Positions 54,328 through 62,390 of a DNA stretch of 64,000 nt are shown here, piece after piece. The stretch comes from JAAFHI01 sp039793685 (GTDB lineage: Bacteria > Acidobacteriota > Blastocatellia > Chloracidobacteriales > Chloracidobacteriaceae), in assembly GCA_039793685.1 (NCBI GenBank), contig JBDRAL010000078.1:14006-78005 (forward strand), written 5' to 3'. A model generated the notes under the pieces. The model was not told the DNA's origin and searched no databases. It saw nothing but the letters and a program-made list of their open reading frames with translations. The position numbers were made by a program, and so were the translations under genes. The stretch's first letter is position 1, and each line of letters starts with the position of its first letter.

Positions 54328-54990
54328 ATGGCAATCAATGTGGCCGATGGCGGCATCAAGAACTACCACAACTATTTCGTACCGGAAGATTTCACGTCAC
54401 GCGACCCGCGGACGCGGACAATCCGTCTGCGCGACGGTCAGCGTGGGGTCTATGCGTCTGAAGACTTCATCGCGAGCCTGCACACGGGGCTGCACGAGGA
54501 GGTCGGCGATGCGGCGAACCTCGTGATGTACAAGTGCGGCTACGAATGGGGCCTCAACGACATGAAACGGTTCAACGAGAAAATGCGGCACGAGTTCGGC
54601 GGCGGAAAGCTGGACGTGTGGCAGATGAACCGGAAGTTCGTGCTGGAATCCTGGTGGTGGCCGCTGACGACCGAAGGCTGGGGCGGCTGGAATGTGGATT
54701 TCGGTTTTGAAAAACAGGGAATGGTGTTCGTGACCATCAAGAACTCGGCGGTGGCCAAGGCGATGGAACAGGTCGGCAAACCGGTCTGTTACATGTACGC
54801 CGGGATGTTCGCCGGTGTGTTCAGCGTCTACGACCGGGAAGAACGGGGCGGCATCGAGGTCCAGTGCTACTCGATGGGGAACGACTGCTGCAAGTTCCTG
54901 ATCGGCTCGCAGAAAAAGGTCAACGCGGCGGAGTTCTGGCGTCGCGAAGGCGCCAACGCCAGCGAGATCATGGAAAAACTGGCCGACTGA
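54328..54990 (+). CDS. V4R-domain protein (first)
   Basis: 220 residues. The C-terminal V4R domain (about 153-192) reads CYMYAGMFAGVFSVYDREE, then IEVQCYSMGNDCCKFLIG, with Cys154, Cys180, Cys187 and Cys188. V4R domains bind small hydrophobic or tetrapyrrole-type ligands and occur in BchJ and XylR-like sensors. The N-terminal 150 residues contain ASEDFIASLHTGLHEEVGDAANLVMYKCGYEWG, the usual helical lead-in. It follows the ferredoxin by 43 bases with GGGAGA upstream. Confidence 0.85.
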   Translation: MAINVADGGIKNYHNYFVPEDFTSRDPRTRTIRLRDGQRGVYASEDFIASLHTGLHEEVGDAANLVMYKCGYEWGLNDMKRFNEKMRHEFGGGKLDVWQMNRKFVLESWWWPLTTEGWGGWNVDFGFEKQGMVFVTIKNSAVAKAMEQVGKPVCYMYAGMFAGVFSVYDREERGGIEVQCYSMGNDCCKFLIGSQKKVNAAEFWRREGANASEIMEKLAD

Positions 54991-54995
54991 CGTCG

Positions 54996-55070
54996 AATTG
55001 AGAATGGAGAATTGAGAATGCAGAGTTTTCGAACTCTCAATTCTCAATTCTGAATTCTCAATTCGGGAGG
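54996..55070. repeat. Inverted GAATTGA/TCAATTC repeat hairpin
   Basis: Left array 54996-55018 (GAATTGAGAATGGAGAATTGA) and right array 55035-55064 (CTCAATTCTCAATTC...) are reverse complements around a short loop, between the first V4R gene and the Pro-rich protein gene. Confidence 0.85.
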
Positions 55071-55079
55071 ACTCCCCCC

Positions 55080-55781
55080 ATGTCCGAAGCATATACGACA
55101 CCCGAAGAGCTGTTCGCCGAGCAGGAAGCGATTCTGGCGCGGATTGCGCGCTGTCAGGATCTGCTTGGTTCGGCGATTCTGCGCGCGCGCGTAGCGCTCG
55201 GCATCGAGCCGACGGCCCGCTCGTTCTTTCATGATCAGGTTTCGTGGGCGAAGCGCGGAGCGGCGCCCGCGCCGGCCCGCGCGCCGAAACCCGCGCCGGT
55301 CGAACTCGCGCCGCCCGTCAGCCTGCCCGTCGCTCCACCGCCTGTCACCATCCCGCCGCCGGTCACCGTGGCTCCGCCGCCTCCGCCGGTCGCGCCCCCG
55401 CAAGTGGGGGATGCGCCGGAAGTTCTCGCCGGATTCACCGCCGGGACATTTTTCCGGCAGCAGGTGGCATGGACCGGTGCCGCCGCCGCGCGGTCGGCGC
55501 CTTCGCCTTCGTCTTCGCGACCTTCCCTTCTTGATCAACTGGTCATGGGACAGGAAACCCCGGCCCTGCCGACTCCGGCGCCGCCCATCCAGGTGATGCG
55601 GCCCGCGCCGCCGCCCATTGATTACACGATGGCCGCCGGAGCGTTCTTCCGGACCGTACCGTGGCAGGCGGGCGAATCGGCCGCCTTCGGAAACCGATCG
55701 GGTGGCGGCAATTTTCTCGCCGCCGCGACCGAAAGCGCGCTACGCGCCGCCCAAAGACTTTCCACCAAACCGGCCCCGTAA
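55080..55781 (+). CDS. Pro-rich protein with three FF..W motifs
   Basis: 233 residues. A short helical start (1-42) is followed by three copies of a motif: ARSFFHDQVSW (46-56), AGTFFRQQVAW (121-131) and AGAFFRTVPW (186-195). Long Pro/Ala/Val-rich linkers separate them. This is the design of a multivalent scaffold that docks several copies of a partner. The next gene encodes a phycobiliprotein-like globin, a possible partner by position only. GGGAGG lies before the ATG. I know no family for it. Confidence 0.75.
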   Translation: MSEAYTTPEELFAEQEAILARIARCQDLLGSAILRARVALGIEPTARSFFHDQVSWAKRGAAPAPARAPKPAPVELAPPVSLPVAPPPVTIPPPVTVAPPPPPVAPPQVGDAPEVLAGFTAGTFFRQQVAWTGAAAARSAPSPSSSRPSLLDQLVMGQETPALPTPAPPIQVMRPAPPPIDYTMAAGAFFRTVPWQAGESAAFGNRSGGGNFLAAATESALRAAQRLSTKPAP

Positions 55782-55801
55782 CCATTTTCGAGGAAAAAAC
55801 G

Positions 55802-56389
55802 ATGACGCCACAACGCCAGACCGTTGCCCCCCATCGCCATCCGGAATTGAAGGACATCTTCCGGCAGGACGAGGGGAAATATCTGACCGACCAGGAACTT
55901 GCCAGACTGGTTGCCGTCTATCCGAATCTCGCGCCGCAGGCCGAAGCGGCCAAGGAAGTCCGCGCCAAGGAGACCGGCATCATCGGCCGGGCCGTCAAGG
56001 ACACCTTTGCCATTTACCCCTATGAAAAACACCACGACCACGCGACCGCCAAGGCGGTGCGGGACGGTCGCTACGTTCTCGCCTACGGGACGATGGCAAT
56101 GCTCATCGGCGATGTTCGCTGGTACGAAGACAAGTTCCTGATCTGGACCAAGACGATTCTCCAGGCGTTCGAATTCCCGGACATGCCCAAGGGGGCGGAC
56201 CCGGCGTCCTTCGGCATCGACCCCGCGATGGCCGCCAAACTCAAGGAATTCGAGGCCAAGGCCAAGTCGATCTACCACATGTACTGGTTCGTCAAGGAAG
56301 AGTGCCGCAAGGAACTCCAGCCGGCTCACTTTCAACTCATGACGCCCTATCTCGACGTGGCGATGAACGTCCTTTCGGAGAAATACTGA
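55802..56389 (+). CDS. Phycobiliprotein-like globin
   Basis: 195 residues. The order of conserved stretches follows phycobiliproteins: GKYLTDQELARL (25-36), IGRAVKDTFAIYP (61-73), AVRDGRYVLAYGTMAMLIGD (85-104), TILQAFEFP (118-126) and a final PYLDVAMNVLS (182-192). Arg87-Asp88 keep the chromophore-side RD pair, but the bilin-linking Cys is Ala85. Related cysteine-less globins are reported next to bilin synthesis genes in non-photosynthetic bacteria. No bilin or heme oxygenase gene is present here. GAGGA precedes the ATG; the stop overlaps the next gene (TGATG). Confidence 0.78.
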   Translation: MTPQRQTVAPHRHPELKDIFRQDEGKYLTDQELARLVAVYPNLAPQAEAAKEVRAKETGIIGRAVKDTFAIYPYEKHHDHATAKAVRDGRYVLAYGTMAMLIGDVRWYEDKFLIWTKTILQAFEFPDMPKGADPASFGIDPAMAAKLKEFEAKAKSIYHMYWFVKEECRKELQPAHFQLMTPYLDVAMNVLSEKY

Positions 56390-57036
56390 TGAACACCACC
56401 GAACAACTGCTCAAGGATATCGGGCTGGAGTCGTTCTTCGATGACGCCAGCCTCGGGTACGACCTGCGCGAGGGCGTTCTCTGGAACCCGGCCAAGACCC
56501 GGCTCTGCATGCTCTCGTCCGACTTTCTCGATGGCGTCTACAAGTCGCTGGTGGACGAGGCCGGACCGGCGTGGGCGACGATCTTCAAAAGCTGTGGCCG
56601 CATCTGGGGCGAGAAGGTGATGAAGCGTCTCGAACGGGAATGCAACGTCATCGGGAACGTCCAGATGAACGAAATGCCGCTGACGGCGTTTCTTGGTTTC
56701 TTTCGTGAATACTTCGTGTTTCATGGCTGGGGGCTGCTCGACCTCGACGTGACCCGTGCGCGTGAGACCGGAATCGTGACCGCCACACTCGAGGATTCCA
56801 TTTTCGCCGAGATTATCCGCGACGAGGAGGAATTCTCCGACCCGATGATCGCGGGCATCCTCGCCGGGATGTTTTCATACGTCAGCGGCCACAAACTCGA
56901 CTGCGTCCAGACCGCCTGCATCTCGCGGGGCGAGGAAGCAAGCCGCTTCATCATCACCGCCGAGCCTCGTCTCAAGGACGTCGAGGACAAGGTCAAGGCG
57001 GGAATGACCCACGAACAACTGGTTCAGTCAGTCTAG
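56389..57036 (+). CDS. V4R-domain protein (second)
   Basis: 215 residues. The V4R domain (about 155-190) reads GILAGMFSYVSGHKLDCVQTACISRGEEASRFIIT, with Cys172 and Cys177; the later Cys of the family is Ser185. The preceding helical part contains WATIFKSCGRIWGEKVMKRLERE. Its ATG overlaps the stop of the globin gene, so the two proteins should be made in linked amounts. A repeat locus follows. Confidence 0.83.
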   Translation: MNTTEQLLKDIGLESFFDDASLGYDLREGVLWNPAKTRLCMLSSDFLDGVYKSLVDEAGPAWATIFKSCGRIWGEKVMKRLERECNVIGNVQMNEMPLTAFLGFFREYFVFHGWGLLDLDVTRARETGIVTATLEDSIFAEIIRDEEEFSDPMIAGILAGMFSYVSGHKLDCVQTACISRGEEASRFIITAEPRLKDVEDKVKAGMTHEQLVQSV

Positions 57037-57178
57037 GGAGTCTCGGGAGTCTGGAGAGTCTTGGGAGTCTGGGGAGTCAAAAAAGGCAAATCACCTGTTG
57101 ACTCTCAAGACTCCCGAGACTCCCGAGACTCCCGAGACTCTCAAGACCCCCAAGACCCTCAAGACTCCCGAGACTTTC
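57034..57178. repeat. Inverted GGGAGTCT/AGACTCCC repeat locus
   Basis: Left array 57038-57079 (GGGAGTCTCGGGAGTCTGG...) starts at the V4R stop codon. Right array 57099-57175 (GACTCTCAAGACTCCCGAG...) is its reverse complement and ends three bases before the kinase ATG, which has no Shine-Dalgarno sequence. Confidence 0.85.
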
Positions 57179-58939
57179 ATGCCCGGAAGCGACTACGAAG
57201 CCATCAAACTCATCGGCAGCGGAGCGCACGCGCTGGTCCGGCTTGCCCGTGACCGGTCGAATGGGGAACTGTGCGCGGTCAAGGAGTTTCTGGCGGGAGG
57301 AAAAGCCGGGCAGTACTTTTTCCGTGAACTGTCTTCGCTGTTCACGCTTCAGCACCCGAATATCATCCGGTGTCTGAATCTCGTTTACGGGCAGGGAACG
57401 GAGCGCGACAAACTCATTCTCGAATACGCCTCCGGCGGCAGTCTTCGGGATTTGCTCAACGAGCGGACTTCGGTCGAGCCGACCGAGGCGCTGACCATCC
57501 TGCGCGACGTGGTGGCCGGGCTGGCGCACGCGCATGCAAACCAGATTCTCCACCGCGATCTCAAGCCGGAAAACATTCTCATCTGCGTGGATGAAGCCAC
57601 GGGGACGCGCACCTACAAGGTTGCCGACCTCGGTATCGCCAACCATCTGGCGAACATCCACGACATTCAGAACCCGAACGGCTCACCCGCCTACATGGCT
57701 CCCGAGCAGTTCTATGACTTCTCGACCTACGCAAGCGACCTCTATTCCCTCGGTGTCATCCTTTTCGAATTGCTGACCGGCGACCGCCCCTTCACGGGAG
57801 CCCCGGAGCAGCTTTTCGTCGCGCACGCCAAGGAAACGCCGGATTTCAACCTCATCACGGACCCGGGTTGTCGCCGGCTGGTGGAGGCGCTGCTTGCAAA
57901 ACAGCCCGGTGATCGGCCGAAGTCGGCGCGCGATCTGGCCTTGTGGATTGACGCCCTCCTGACACAGTCGGTAACCCCCCGCGGAATCCCGCTCGTGGCG
58001 TTCAAGGCCGAGGGGGCGCCGACCCGGACGGAAATTACGCATTCCTGCTCGCTCGAATTCGATTTCGCGAAAGTCATTCCCGGCAGCCGTCGGCTGTTCG
58101 CGCCCATCCCGGGACACCTCGGAACGGTTTTCATCGCGGATGACCGGGCAACCGGAACACTTGATCTTGAACGCGGACGTTTCTTCCCCCATTTTCTTTC
58201 GGAACGCATGACCGCCGTGGCGGTCCAGCACGCCGACTCGAATAACGGCTTTTTCGCGACGAATTACGGGCTGTACCGGCTGTCGGCCGACGACCTGTCG
58301 CCCCGGCGTCTCTTCTCGCCGCGCATGGATGTGGCCGCGCTGGCCGTCAGCTCCTCCGGTGAATCCATCGCCTGCGTGGACGCCACCCATCTCTGCTGCT
58401 TCGATCCCAACGGACGGCGGTTGTGGGAATCCGAATGCCGCAACTACTTCCTGCGTCCGCAGGTTTTAATGCTCGAAAGCGGGGAGATTCTGGTTTCATC
58501 CGGTCCGACCCCCCCGCTGGTTCAGGGATTCGACACGAAGGGAACATCGGTGCTGAATGTCCGGCTGGACTCGCCCGTGCTGGCGCTTGGCCGCGCGCCC
58601 GTGCCCGCCGAGTTTCAGGTTGTCGCGTTCGGCGGCGAACCGGGCGAATCCATCCGGATCATTTCCTACCGTCACGACGAGCCGCTCACCGAGGTTCACC
58701 TGTTCGGGACCGCCTATGAGGCGCACGCCTACGCGCACTTCATCACGGTCTTTCATCCGTCGAACCGCGTGACCTTCGTCGCGGGCGGCCACGTCATCTG
58801 CGAATACGAGGCCGAGGGGACGATCGTGGACGACTGCTGGATTCCGGCGGCCAATGCCTACATCACCATCGAAAAAATTTCCGGCCAGACCGTCGTCAAG
58901 GTCTTCCGCCTGATTGAAGAGCATTCGAAAATCCCGTAA
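57179..58939 (+). CDS. Ser/Thr protein kinase with a C-terminal beta-propeller-like domain
   Basis: 586 residues. The kinase domain (about 5-262) has Lys35 in AVKEF, Glu50, HRDLKPEN (125-132), DLG at 150-152 in place of DFG, and MAPEQ (173-177). The rest (about 290-586) has repeated four-strand units (AALAVSSSGESIACVDATHLCCFDPNGRRLWES), suggesting a beta-propeller sensor. No membrane span, so the kinase is cytoplasmic. It starts right after a repeat array. Its place after the globin/V4R cluster suggests, but does not show, a link. Confidence 0.87.
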   Translation: MPGSDYEAIKLIGSGAHALVRLARDRSNGELCAVKEFLAGGKAGQYFFRELSSLFTLQHPNIIRCLNLVYGQGTERDKLILEYASGGSLRDLLNERTSVEPTEALTILRDVVAGLAHAHANQILHRDLKPENILICVDEATGTRTYKVADLGIANHLANIHDIQNPNGSPAYMAPEQFYDFSTYASDLYSLGVILFELLTGDRPFTGAPEQLFVAHAKETPDFNLITDPGCRRLVEALLAKQPGDRPKSARDLALWIDALLTQSVTPRGIPLVAFKAEGAPTRTEITHSCSLEFDFAKVIPGSRRLFAPIPGHLGTVFIADDRATGTLDLERGRFFPHFLSERMTAVAVQHADSNNGFFATNYGLYRLSADDLSPRRLFSPRMDVAALAVSSSGESIACVDATHLCCFDPNGRRLWESECRNYFLRPQVLMLESGEILVSSGPTPPLVQGFDTKGTSVLNVRLDSPVLALGRAPVPAEFQVVAFGGEPGESIRIISYRHDEPLTEVHLFGTAYEAHAYAHFITVFHPSNRVTFVAGGHVICEYEAEGTIVDDCWIPAANAYITIEKISGQTVVKVFRLIEEHSKIP

Positions 58940-58984
58940 AAACGACATCACCGTTCGAACGACCCGGTCCGGAGATGTTTCGCG

Positions 58985-59191
58985 ATGTATCGCAAGCCGC
59001 GCTTTCTTGAAAAACTTCACGAAATCCGTGAGGAAATGGCGCGTGAGTGCGATTATGATGCGGAACGACTGGCCGAAATGGTACGCTCGGGGCGGCGCGT
59101 GACTCACGACACCCGATTGCCGGATTCGAGGGAACCTTCTTCCACCGTCGTGCGTCCCGCAACCTCGAGAGCGGATTCCGAAACGGATTGA
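58985..59191 (+). CDS. Small hypothetical protein
   Basis: 68 residues. A helical start KPRFLEKLHEIREEMARECDYDAERLAEMVRSG is followed by a disordered Ser/Thr/Asp-rich tail. GGAG lies about 11 bases before the ATG. It sits between the kinase and the HtrA-type protease, 7 bases from the latter, so they may be cotranscribed. The LxxIREExxxE helix pattern recalls small proteins of cyanobacteria; function unknown. Confidence 0.6.
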   Translation: MYRKPRFLEKLHEIREEMARECDYDAERLAEMVRSGRRVTHDTRLPDSREPSSTVVRPATSRADSETD

Positions 59192-59198
59192 ACAAACG

Positions 59199-60248
59199 AT
59201 GGCGCAGTTTCATTTTCGTTCGTTTTTCATTGGTGGCGTGCTGGCGTTGGGGTTGACCTGCCCGGCGGGGGCGCAACAGGGAAGTCCCGCGCGTCCGGCC
59301 GGCGGCCGCCCGATTCCCCCGACCGCAACGGCCACGGCGTTGCCGAGCATCGCCGACATTGTCGCTCAGGCCAATGGCGCGGTGGTCAACATTCAGGCCG
59401 CCGCCGAGGAGGGGGGCACGTCCATCGGGAGCGGCTTCTGCCTCGATACCCAGGGACGGGTCATCACGAACTTTCACGTCATCCGTGACGCCCTGAAAAT
59501 CGGCGGCCCGATTCTGGTCGTCACGCAGGATGGCCGGACGCTCAACGCAAGCGTACGCGGCCATGACGAGGCGACCGACATCGCCCTGCTCGAAGTGGAT
59601 TTCGGAAAGAATCCGTTGCCGACGCTTCCGCTCGGCGACAGCGACGGCGTCCGGGTCGGCGACTGGGTGATTGCCATCGGCAGCCCGTATGAACTCGACC
59701 ACACGGTCACGCTCGGCATCATCAGCGGCAAGGGCCGGAGCGGGCTGGACGGGGAGTATGACGACTTTCTTCAGACCGACGCGGCCATCAACTTCGGCAA
59801 TTCGGGCGGACCGCTGGTCAACCTGAAGGGCGAAGTGGTCGGCATCAATACGCTCGTGCTGGCGCGCGGGCAGGGCCTCGGCTTCGCGATCCCGGTCAAC
59901 ATTCTCAAGGAAATCGTGCCGCAACTGCGCGAGCGCGGACGAGTCCGGCGCAGCGCGGTCGGGATTACGGTGGCTGACATCTCCGCTTTCGAGCGCAAGG
60001 ACTTCGGCCTCGCCAACACGTCGCGCGGCGTGAAGGTGCTTACCGTTGAGCGCGGACTGCCGGGAGACGGGGCGGGTATCCGCCGCAACGATCTGATTCT
60101 GGCCGTGGACACCGCACCGGTGACCTCGTCCGGTCAGTTCAACCGCATCATCGCCCGGACCGTTCCGGGCACGACCGTGAACATTCGCATCCGCCGCGAG
60201 GAAAAGGAATATGTCGTCGCGGCAAGGTTGATTGAAAAAAAATCCTGA
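59199..60248 (+). CDS. HtrA/DegP-like trypsin-type serine protease
   Basis: 349 residues with a signal peptide (MAQFHFRSFFIGGVLALGLT, cleaved near PAGAQ). Catalytic triad: His93 in TNFHVI, Asp127 in EATDIALL and Ser202 in FGNSGGPL. One PDZ-type domain follows (about 245-345; GVKVLTVERGLPGDGAGIRRNDLILAVD). It is a periplasmic quality-control protease of the DegS/HhoA type, with a single PDZ. The mature start has a Pro-rich linker. Confidence 0.92.
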   Translation: MAQFHFRSFFIGGVLALGLTCPAGAQQGSPARPAGGRPIPPTATATALPSIADIVAQANGAVVNIQAAAEEGGTSIGSGFCLDTQGRVITNFHVIRDALKIGGPILVVTQDGRTLNASVRGHDEATDIALLEVDFGKNPLPTLPLGDSDGVRVGDWVIAIGSPYELDHTVTLGIISGKGRSGLDGEYDDFLQTDAAINFGNSGGPLVNLKGEVVGINTLVLARGQGLGFAIPVNILKEIVPQLRERGRVRRSAVGITVADISAFERKDFGLANTSRGVKVLTVERGLPGDGAGIRRNDLILAVDTAPVTSSGQFNRIIARTVPGTTVNIRIRREEKEYVVAARLIEKKS

Positions 60249-60362
60249 AATTTCAGATTGAAGATTGAAGATTGAAGATTTTCGATTGGCAATCACGGAC
60301 CGTTTGAGATATTTCCGCCGAGCACCCGAAAAATCTTCAATCGAAAATCTTCAATCAAAAAT
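60246..60362. repeat. Inverted GATTGAA/TTCAATC repeat locus
   Basis: Left array 60251-60286 (AGATTGAAGATTGAAGATTG...) and right array 60331-60361 (AATCTTCAATCGAAAATC...) are reverse complements about 45 bases apart, between the HtrA-type gene and the DUF4870 gene. Confidence 0.85.
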
Positions 60363-60417
60363 CTATTTTTACGCTGCAAGACCACGAACCCCACCCTTGC
60401 AAGGAGAAATCCATTCA

Positions 60418-60849
60418 ATGACGCCTCAGTATCAACAGAATCCCTACCAGCAACCTTCGTTCGATCCCTCCGGTGGAACCTCCGGCCCCGGTCCGCTCGG
60501 CCTCGATCCCAAGATGGCCGCGATGCTCTGCTATCTTCCCGTATGCGCCATCGGGCTGATCATGGGAATCATCTGCCTCGTGACGGGCGGCGATAACAAA
60601 TTCGTCAAGTTTCACGCCAAGCAGTCGCTTTTCATGGCGGCCATCGTCATCGTACTGTCGGTCATCGTCCAGATTATCGGAGTTGTCCTCGGACAGATCG
60701 GCGGCGTCGCGGCCATCCTCGGGCTGGTCGTTTCACTGGCCTTTCTCGTGGTAATCCTGGCTTTCCTCGGTGTGAGCATCTTCATGATGATCAAGGCTTT
60801 CGGCGGCAACATGACCAAGCTCCCGGTCATTGGTAACTTCGCCGAGTAA
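60418..60849 (+). CDS. DUF4870 membrane protein
   Basis: 143 residues. A Gln/Pro/Gly-rich soluble start (MTPQYQQNPYQQPSF...) is followed by KMAAMLCYLPVCAIGLIMGIICLV and FVKFHAKQSLFM, the hallmark of DUF4870, then two more hydrophobic spans. Such proteins sit in the inner membrane and are of unknown function. AAGGAG lies about 11 bases before the ATG. A strong terminator follows. Confidence 0.88.
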   Translation: MTPQYQQNPYQQPSFDPSGGTSGPGPLGLDPKMAAMLCYLPVCAIGLIMGIICLVTGGDNKFVKFHAKQSLFMAAIVIVLSVIVQIIGVVLGQIGGVAAILGLVVSLAFLVVILAFLGVSIFMMIKAFGGNMTKLPVIGNFAE

Positions 60850-60867
60850 TCGTTTTTTTCTTTCAAG

Positions 60868-60908
60868 AGGGCGCGCGTCGTGAACTTCGCGCGCCCTTTC
60901 GCTTTTTC
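60868..60908 (+). terminator. Terminator of the DUF4870 gene
   Basis: A perfect 10-base stem AGGGCGCGCG (60868-60877) with CGCGCGCCCT (60888-60897), followed by a T-rich stretch. It overlaps an upstream in-frame GTG of the next gene, which argues for that gene's ATG at 60913. Confidence 0.85.
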
Positions 60909-60912
60909 GCCG

Positions 60913-62268
60913 ATGCACGCCGCAATCGAACATTTTCACGCCCTCATCGACGCCGACCCCGCCGGGGCGCTGGCCGACGCCGAACTGCTCGACGAACGCC
61001 TCGTCGCCCGCAACATCCAGTTCGACGGCAAGGCGATGCCGGTTCACCTCCGTCCGCACTTTTTTTCCGCCGGACGCCGCGCCGCGCTCGAACGGGCCGC
61101 CGAAGCGGTGCTGACCGCCGCGCTCAAGGCCGAAAAAGGGCTGTTCGGGGGCGATTCCGAGCAGCTTTATGAAGCGTTGCAGGCGAGCGAGGCCGAGCGC
61201 GAACTCTGGCGCATTCATCCGGGCTACGATGAATCGGTCGTTTGGACACGCCTCGACGCTTTCCCCGGTGCGGGCGACGACGAGTTTCATTTCCTCGAAT
61301 TCAATCACGACGCGCCCGCCGGCATCGGCTACTCGTCGGTGATGACCGACATCTACCTCGAACTGCCCATCGTTCAAAAATTTCAGGAAAAATTCGCCCT
61401 GCGCGGGCTGGATTCGCGTCCGCAACTGTTAAAGGCGCTGCTCGCGGCCTACGCTGCGTTCGGGCGGACCGACTGTCCGAACATCGCCATCGTGGACTGG
61501 CAAGGCGTCCGGACGTCCTCCGATTTTGAAATTCTGCGCGATTTCTTCGAAATGAACGGCTACCCGGCGGTCATCGCCGATCCGCGCGCGCTCGAACTGC
61601 GCGACGGAAAGCTTTACGCGGGTGAATTTCGCATCGACCTCGTCTATCGCCGCGTCGTGACGAGCGAATTGCTCGAAAAACTCGATGAAACAAAGCCGTT
61701 CGTGAAGGCCTACCGCACCCGCGCCGCCTGTTTCGTCAATCCGTTTCGCTGCCGAATCAGTGAAAACAAAGGGTTTCTGGCGTTTCTGACCGATCCGGCC
61801 CACCTCGGGCACCTTTCCGAAAACGAACGGACCGCGCTCGCCCGACACATCCCGTGGACGCGGCGTGTCCGCGAGGGCGTGACCGACCTCGATGGGACGC
61901 CGGTGGACCTTTGCTCTCATCTTCTTGCCAACCGGGCGGCCTTTGTCATCAAACCGGCGGACGCCTACGGAGGGAGCGATGTATACGTCGGAAGTGAAAC
62001 CGACGACGCGACGTGGGCGGCGGCGGTTGCGCGGGCGGCGGCGTCCGAACATGTCTGGGTCGCGCAGCGGCGCGTGGCAACCCCGGTCGAGCCGTTTCCC
62101 GTCAGAACGAACGGCGGATTCGAGTTCCGCCCGATGAAGTACAACATCAACCCGTTCCATCTCGGCGGCGAGATGTGCGGGGCGGTGGTCCGGACCTCGA
62201 ACGACGCCGTCATCAACGTCAGCGCGGGCGGCGGCAGCATCCCGACGTTCGTGGTCACCGAAAAATAA
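60913..62268 (+). CDS. Circularly permuted ATP-grasp-type protein
   Basis: 451 residues. FHFLEFNHDAPAGIGYSSVM (about 127-146) and CSHLLANRAAFVIKPADAYGGSDVYVG (about 336-362) are the hallmarks of circularly permuted ATP-grasp proteins (related to glutathionylspermidine synthase-like and DUF404-type enzymes), which join an amine to a carboxylate using ATP. The end INVSAGGGSIPTFVV resembles the final ATP-grasp strand. The substrate is unknown. The ATG at 60913 is used because the GTG upstream lies in a terminator. Confidence 0.75.
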   Translation: MHAAIEHFHALIDADPAGALADAELLDERLVARNIQFDGKAMPVHLRPHFFSAGRRAALERAAEAVLTAALKAEKGLFGGDSEQLYEALQASEAERELWRIHPGYDESVVWTRLDAFPGAGDDEFHFLEFNHDAPAGIGYSSVMTDIYLELPIVQKFQEKFALRGLDSRPQLLKALLAAYAAFGRTDCPNIAIVDWQGVRTSSDFEILRDFFEMNGYPAVIADPRALELRDGKLYAGEFRIDLVYRRVVTSELLEKLDETKPFVKAYRTRAACFVNPFRCRISENKGFLAFLTDPAHLGHLSENERTALARHIPWTRRVREGVTDLDGTPVDLCSHLLANRAAFVIKPADAYGGSDVYVGSETDDATWAAAVARAAASEHVWVAQRRVATPVEPFPVRTNGGFEFRPMKYNINPFHLGGEMCGAVVRTSNDAVINVSAGGGSIPTFVVTEK

Positions 62269-62390
62269 CCGACGGCGACCGGCCCCATCCGTTTTCCCAT
62301 AGCCTCGCCAAAGCGCTCCGGCCATGGGCTATATTCTTTATAATCAATTTTTTAGCGGTATTACCCATTACTGGCTACTCACCACTACTT

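Noticed and set aside
52305..57036. A phycobilisome or photosynthetic antenna operon
   Set aside because: There is only one globin, it lacks the chromophore cysteine, and no linker, lyase or bilin synthesis gene is present in the window.
57098..57178. An in-frame extension of the kinase through the repeat array (Thr-Pro-Glu repeats)
   Set aside because: The peptide simply translates the DNA repeat; the kinase fold starts after the ATG at 57179. Translation from further up is possible but unsupported.
58896..60296. A 466-codon antisense frame over the HtrA-type protease
   Set aside because: The protease has a full catalytic triad and PDZ domain on the plus strand.
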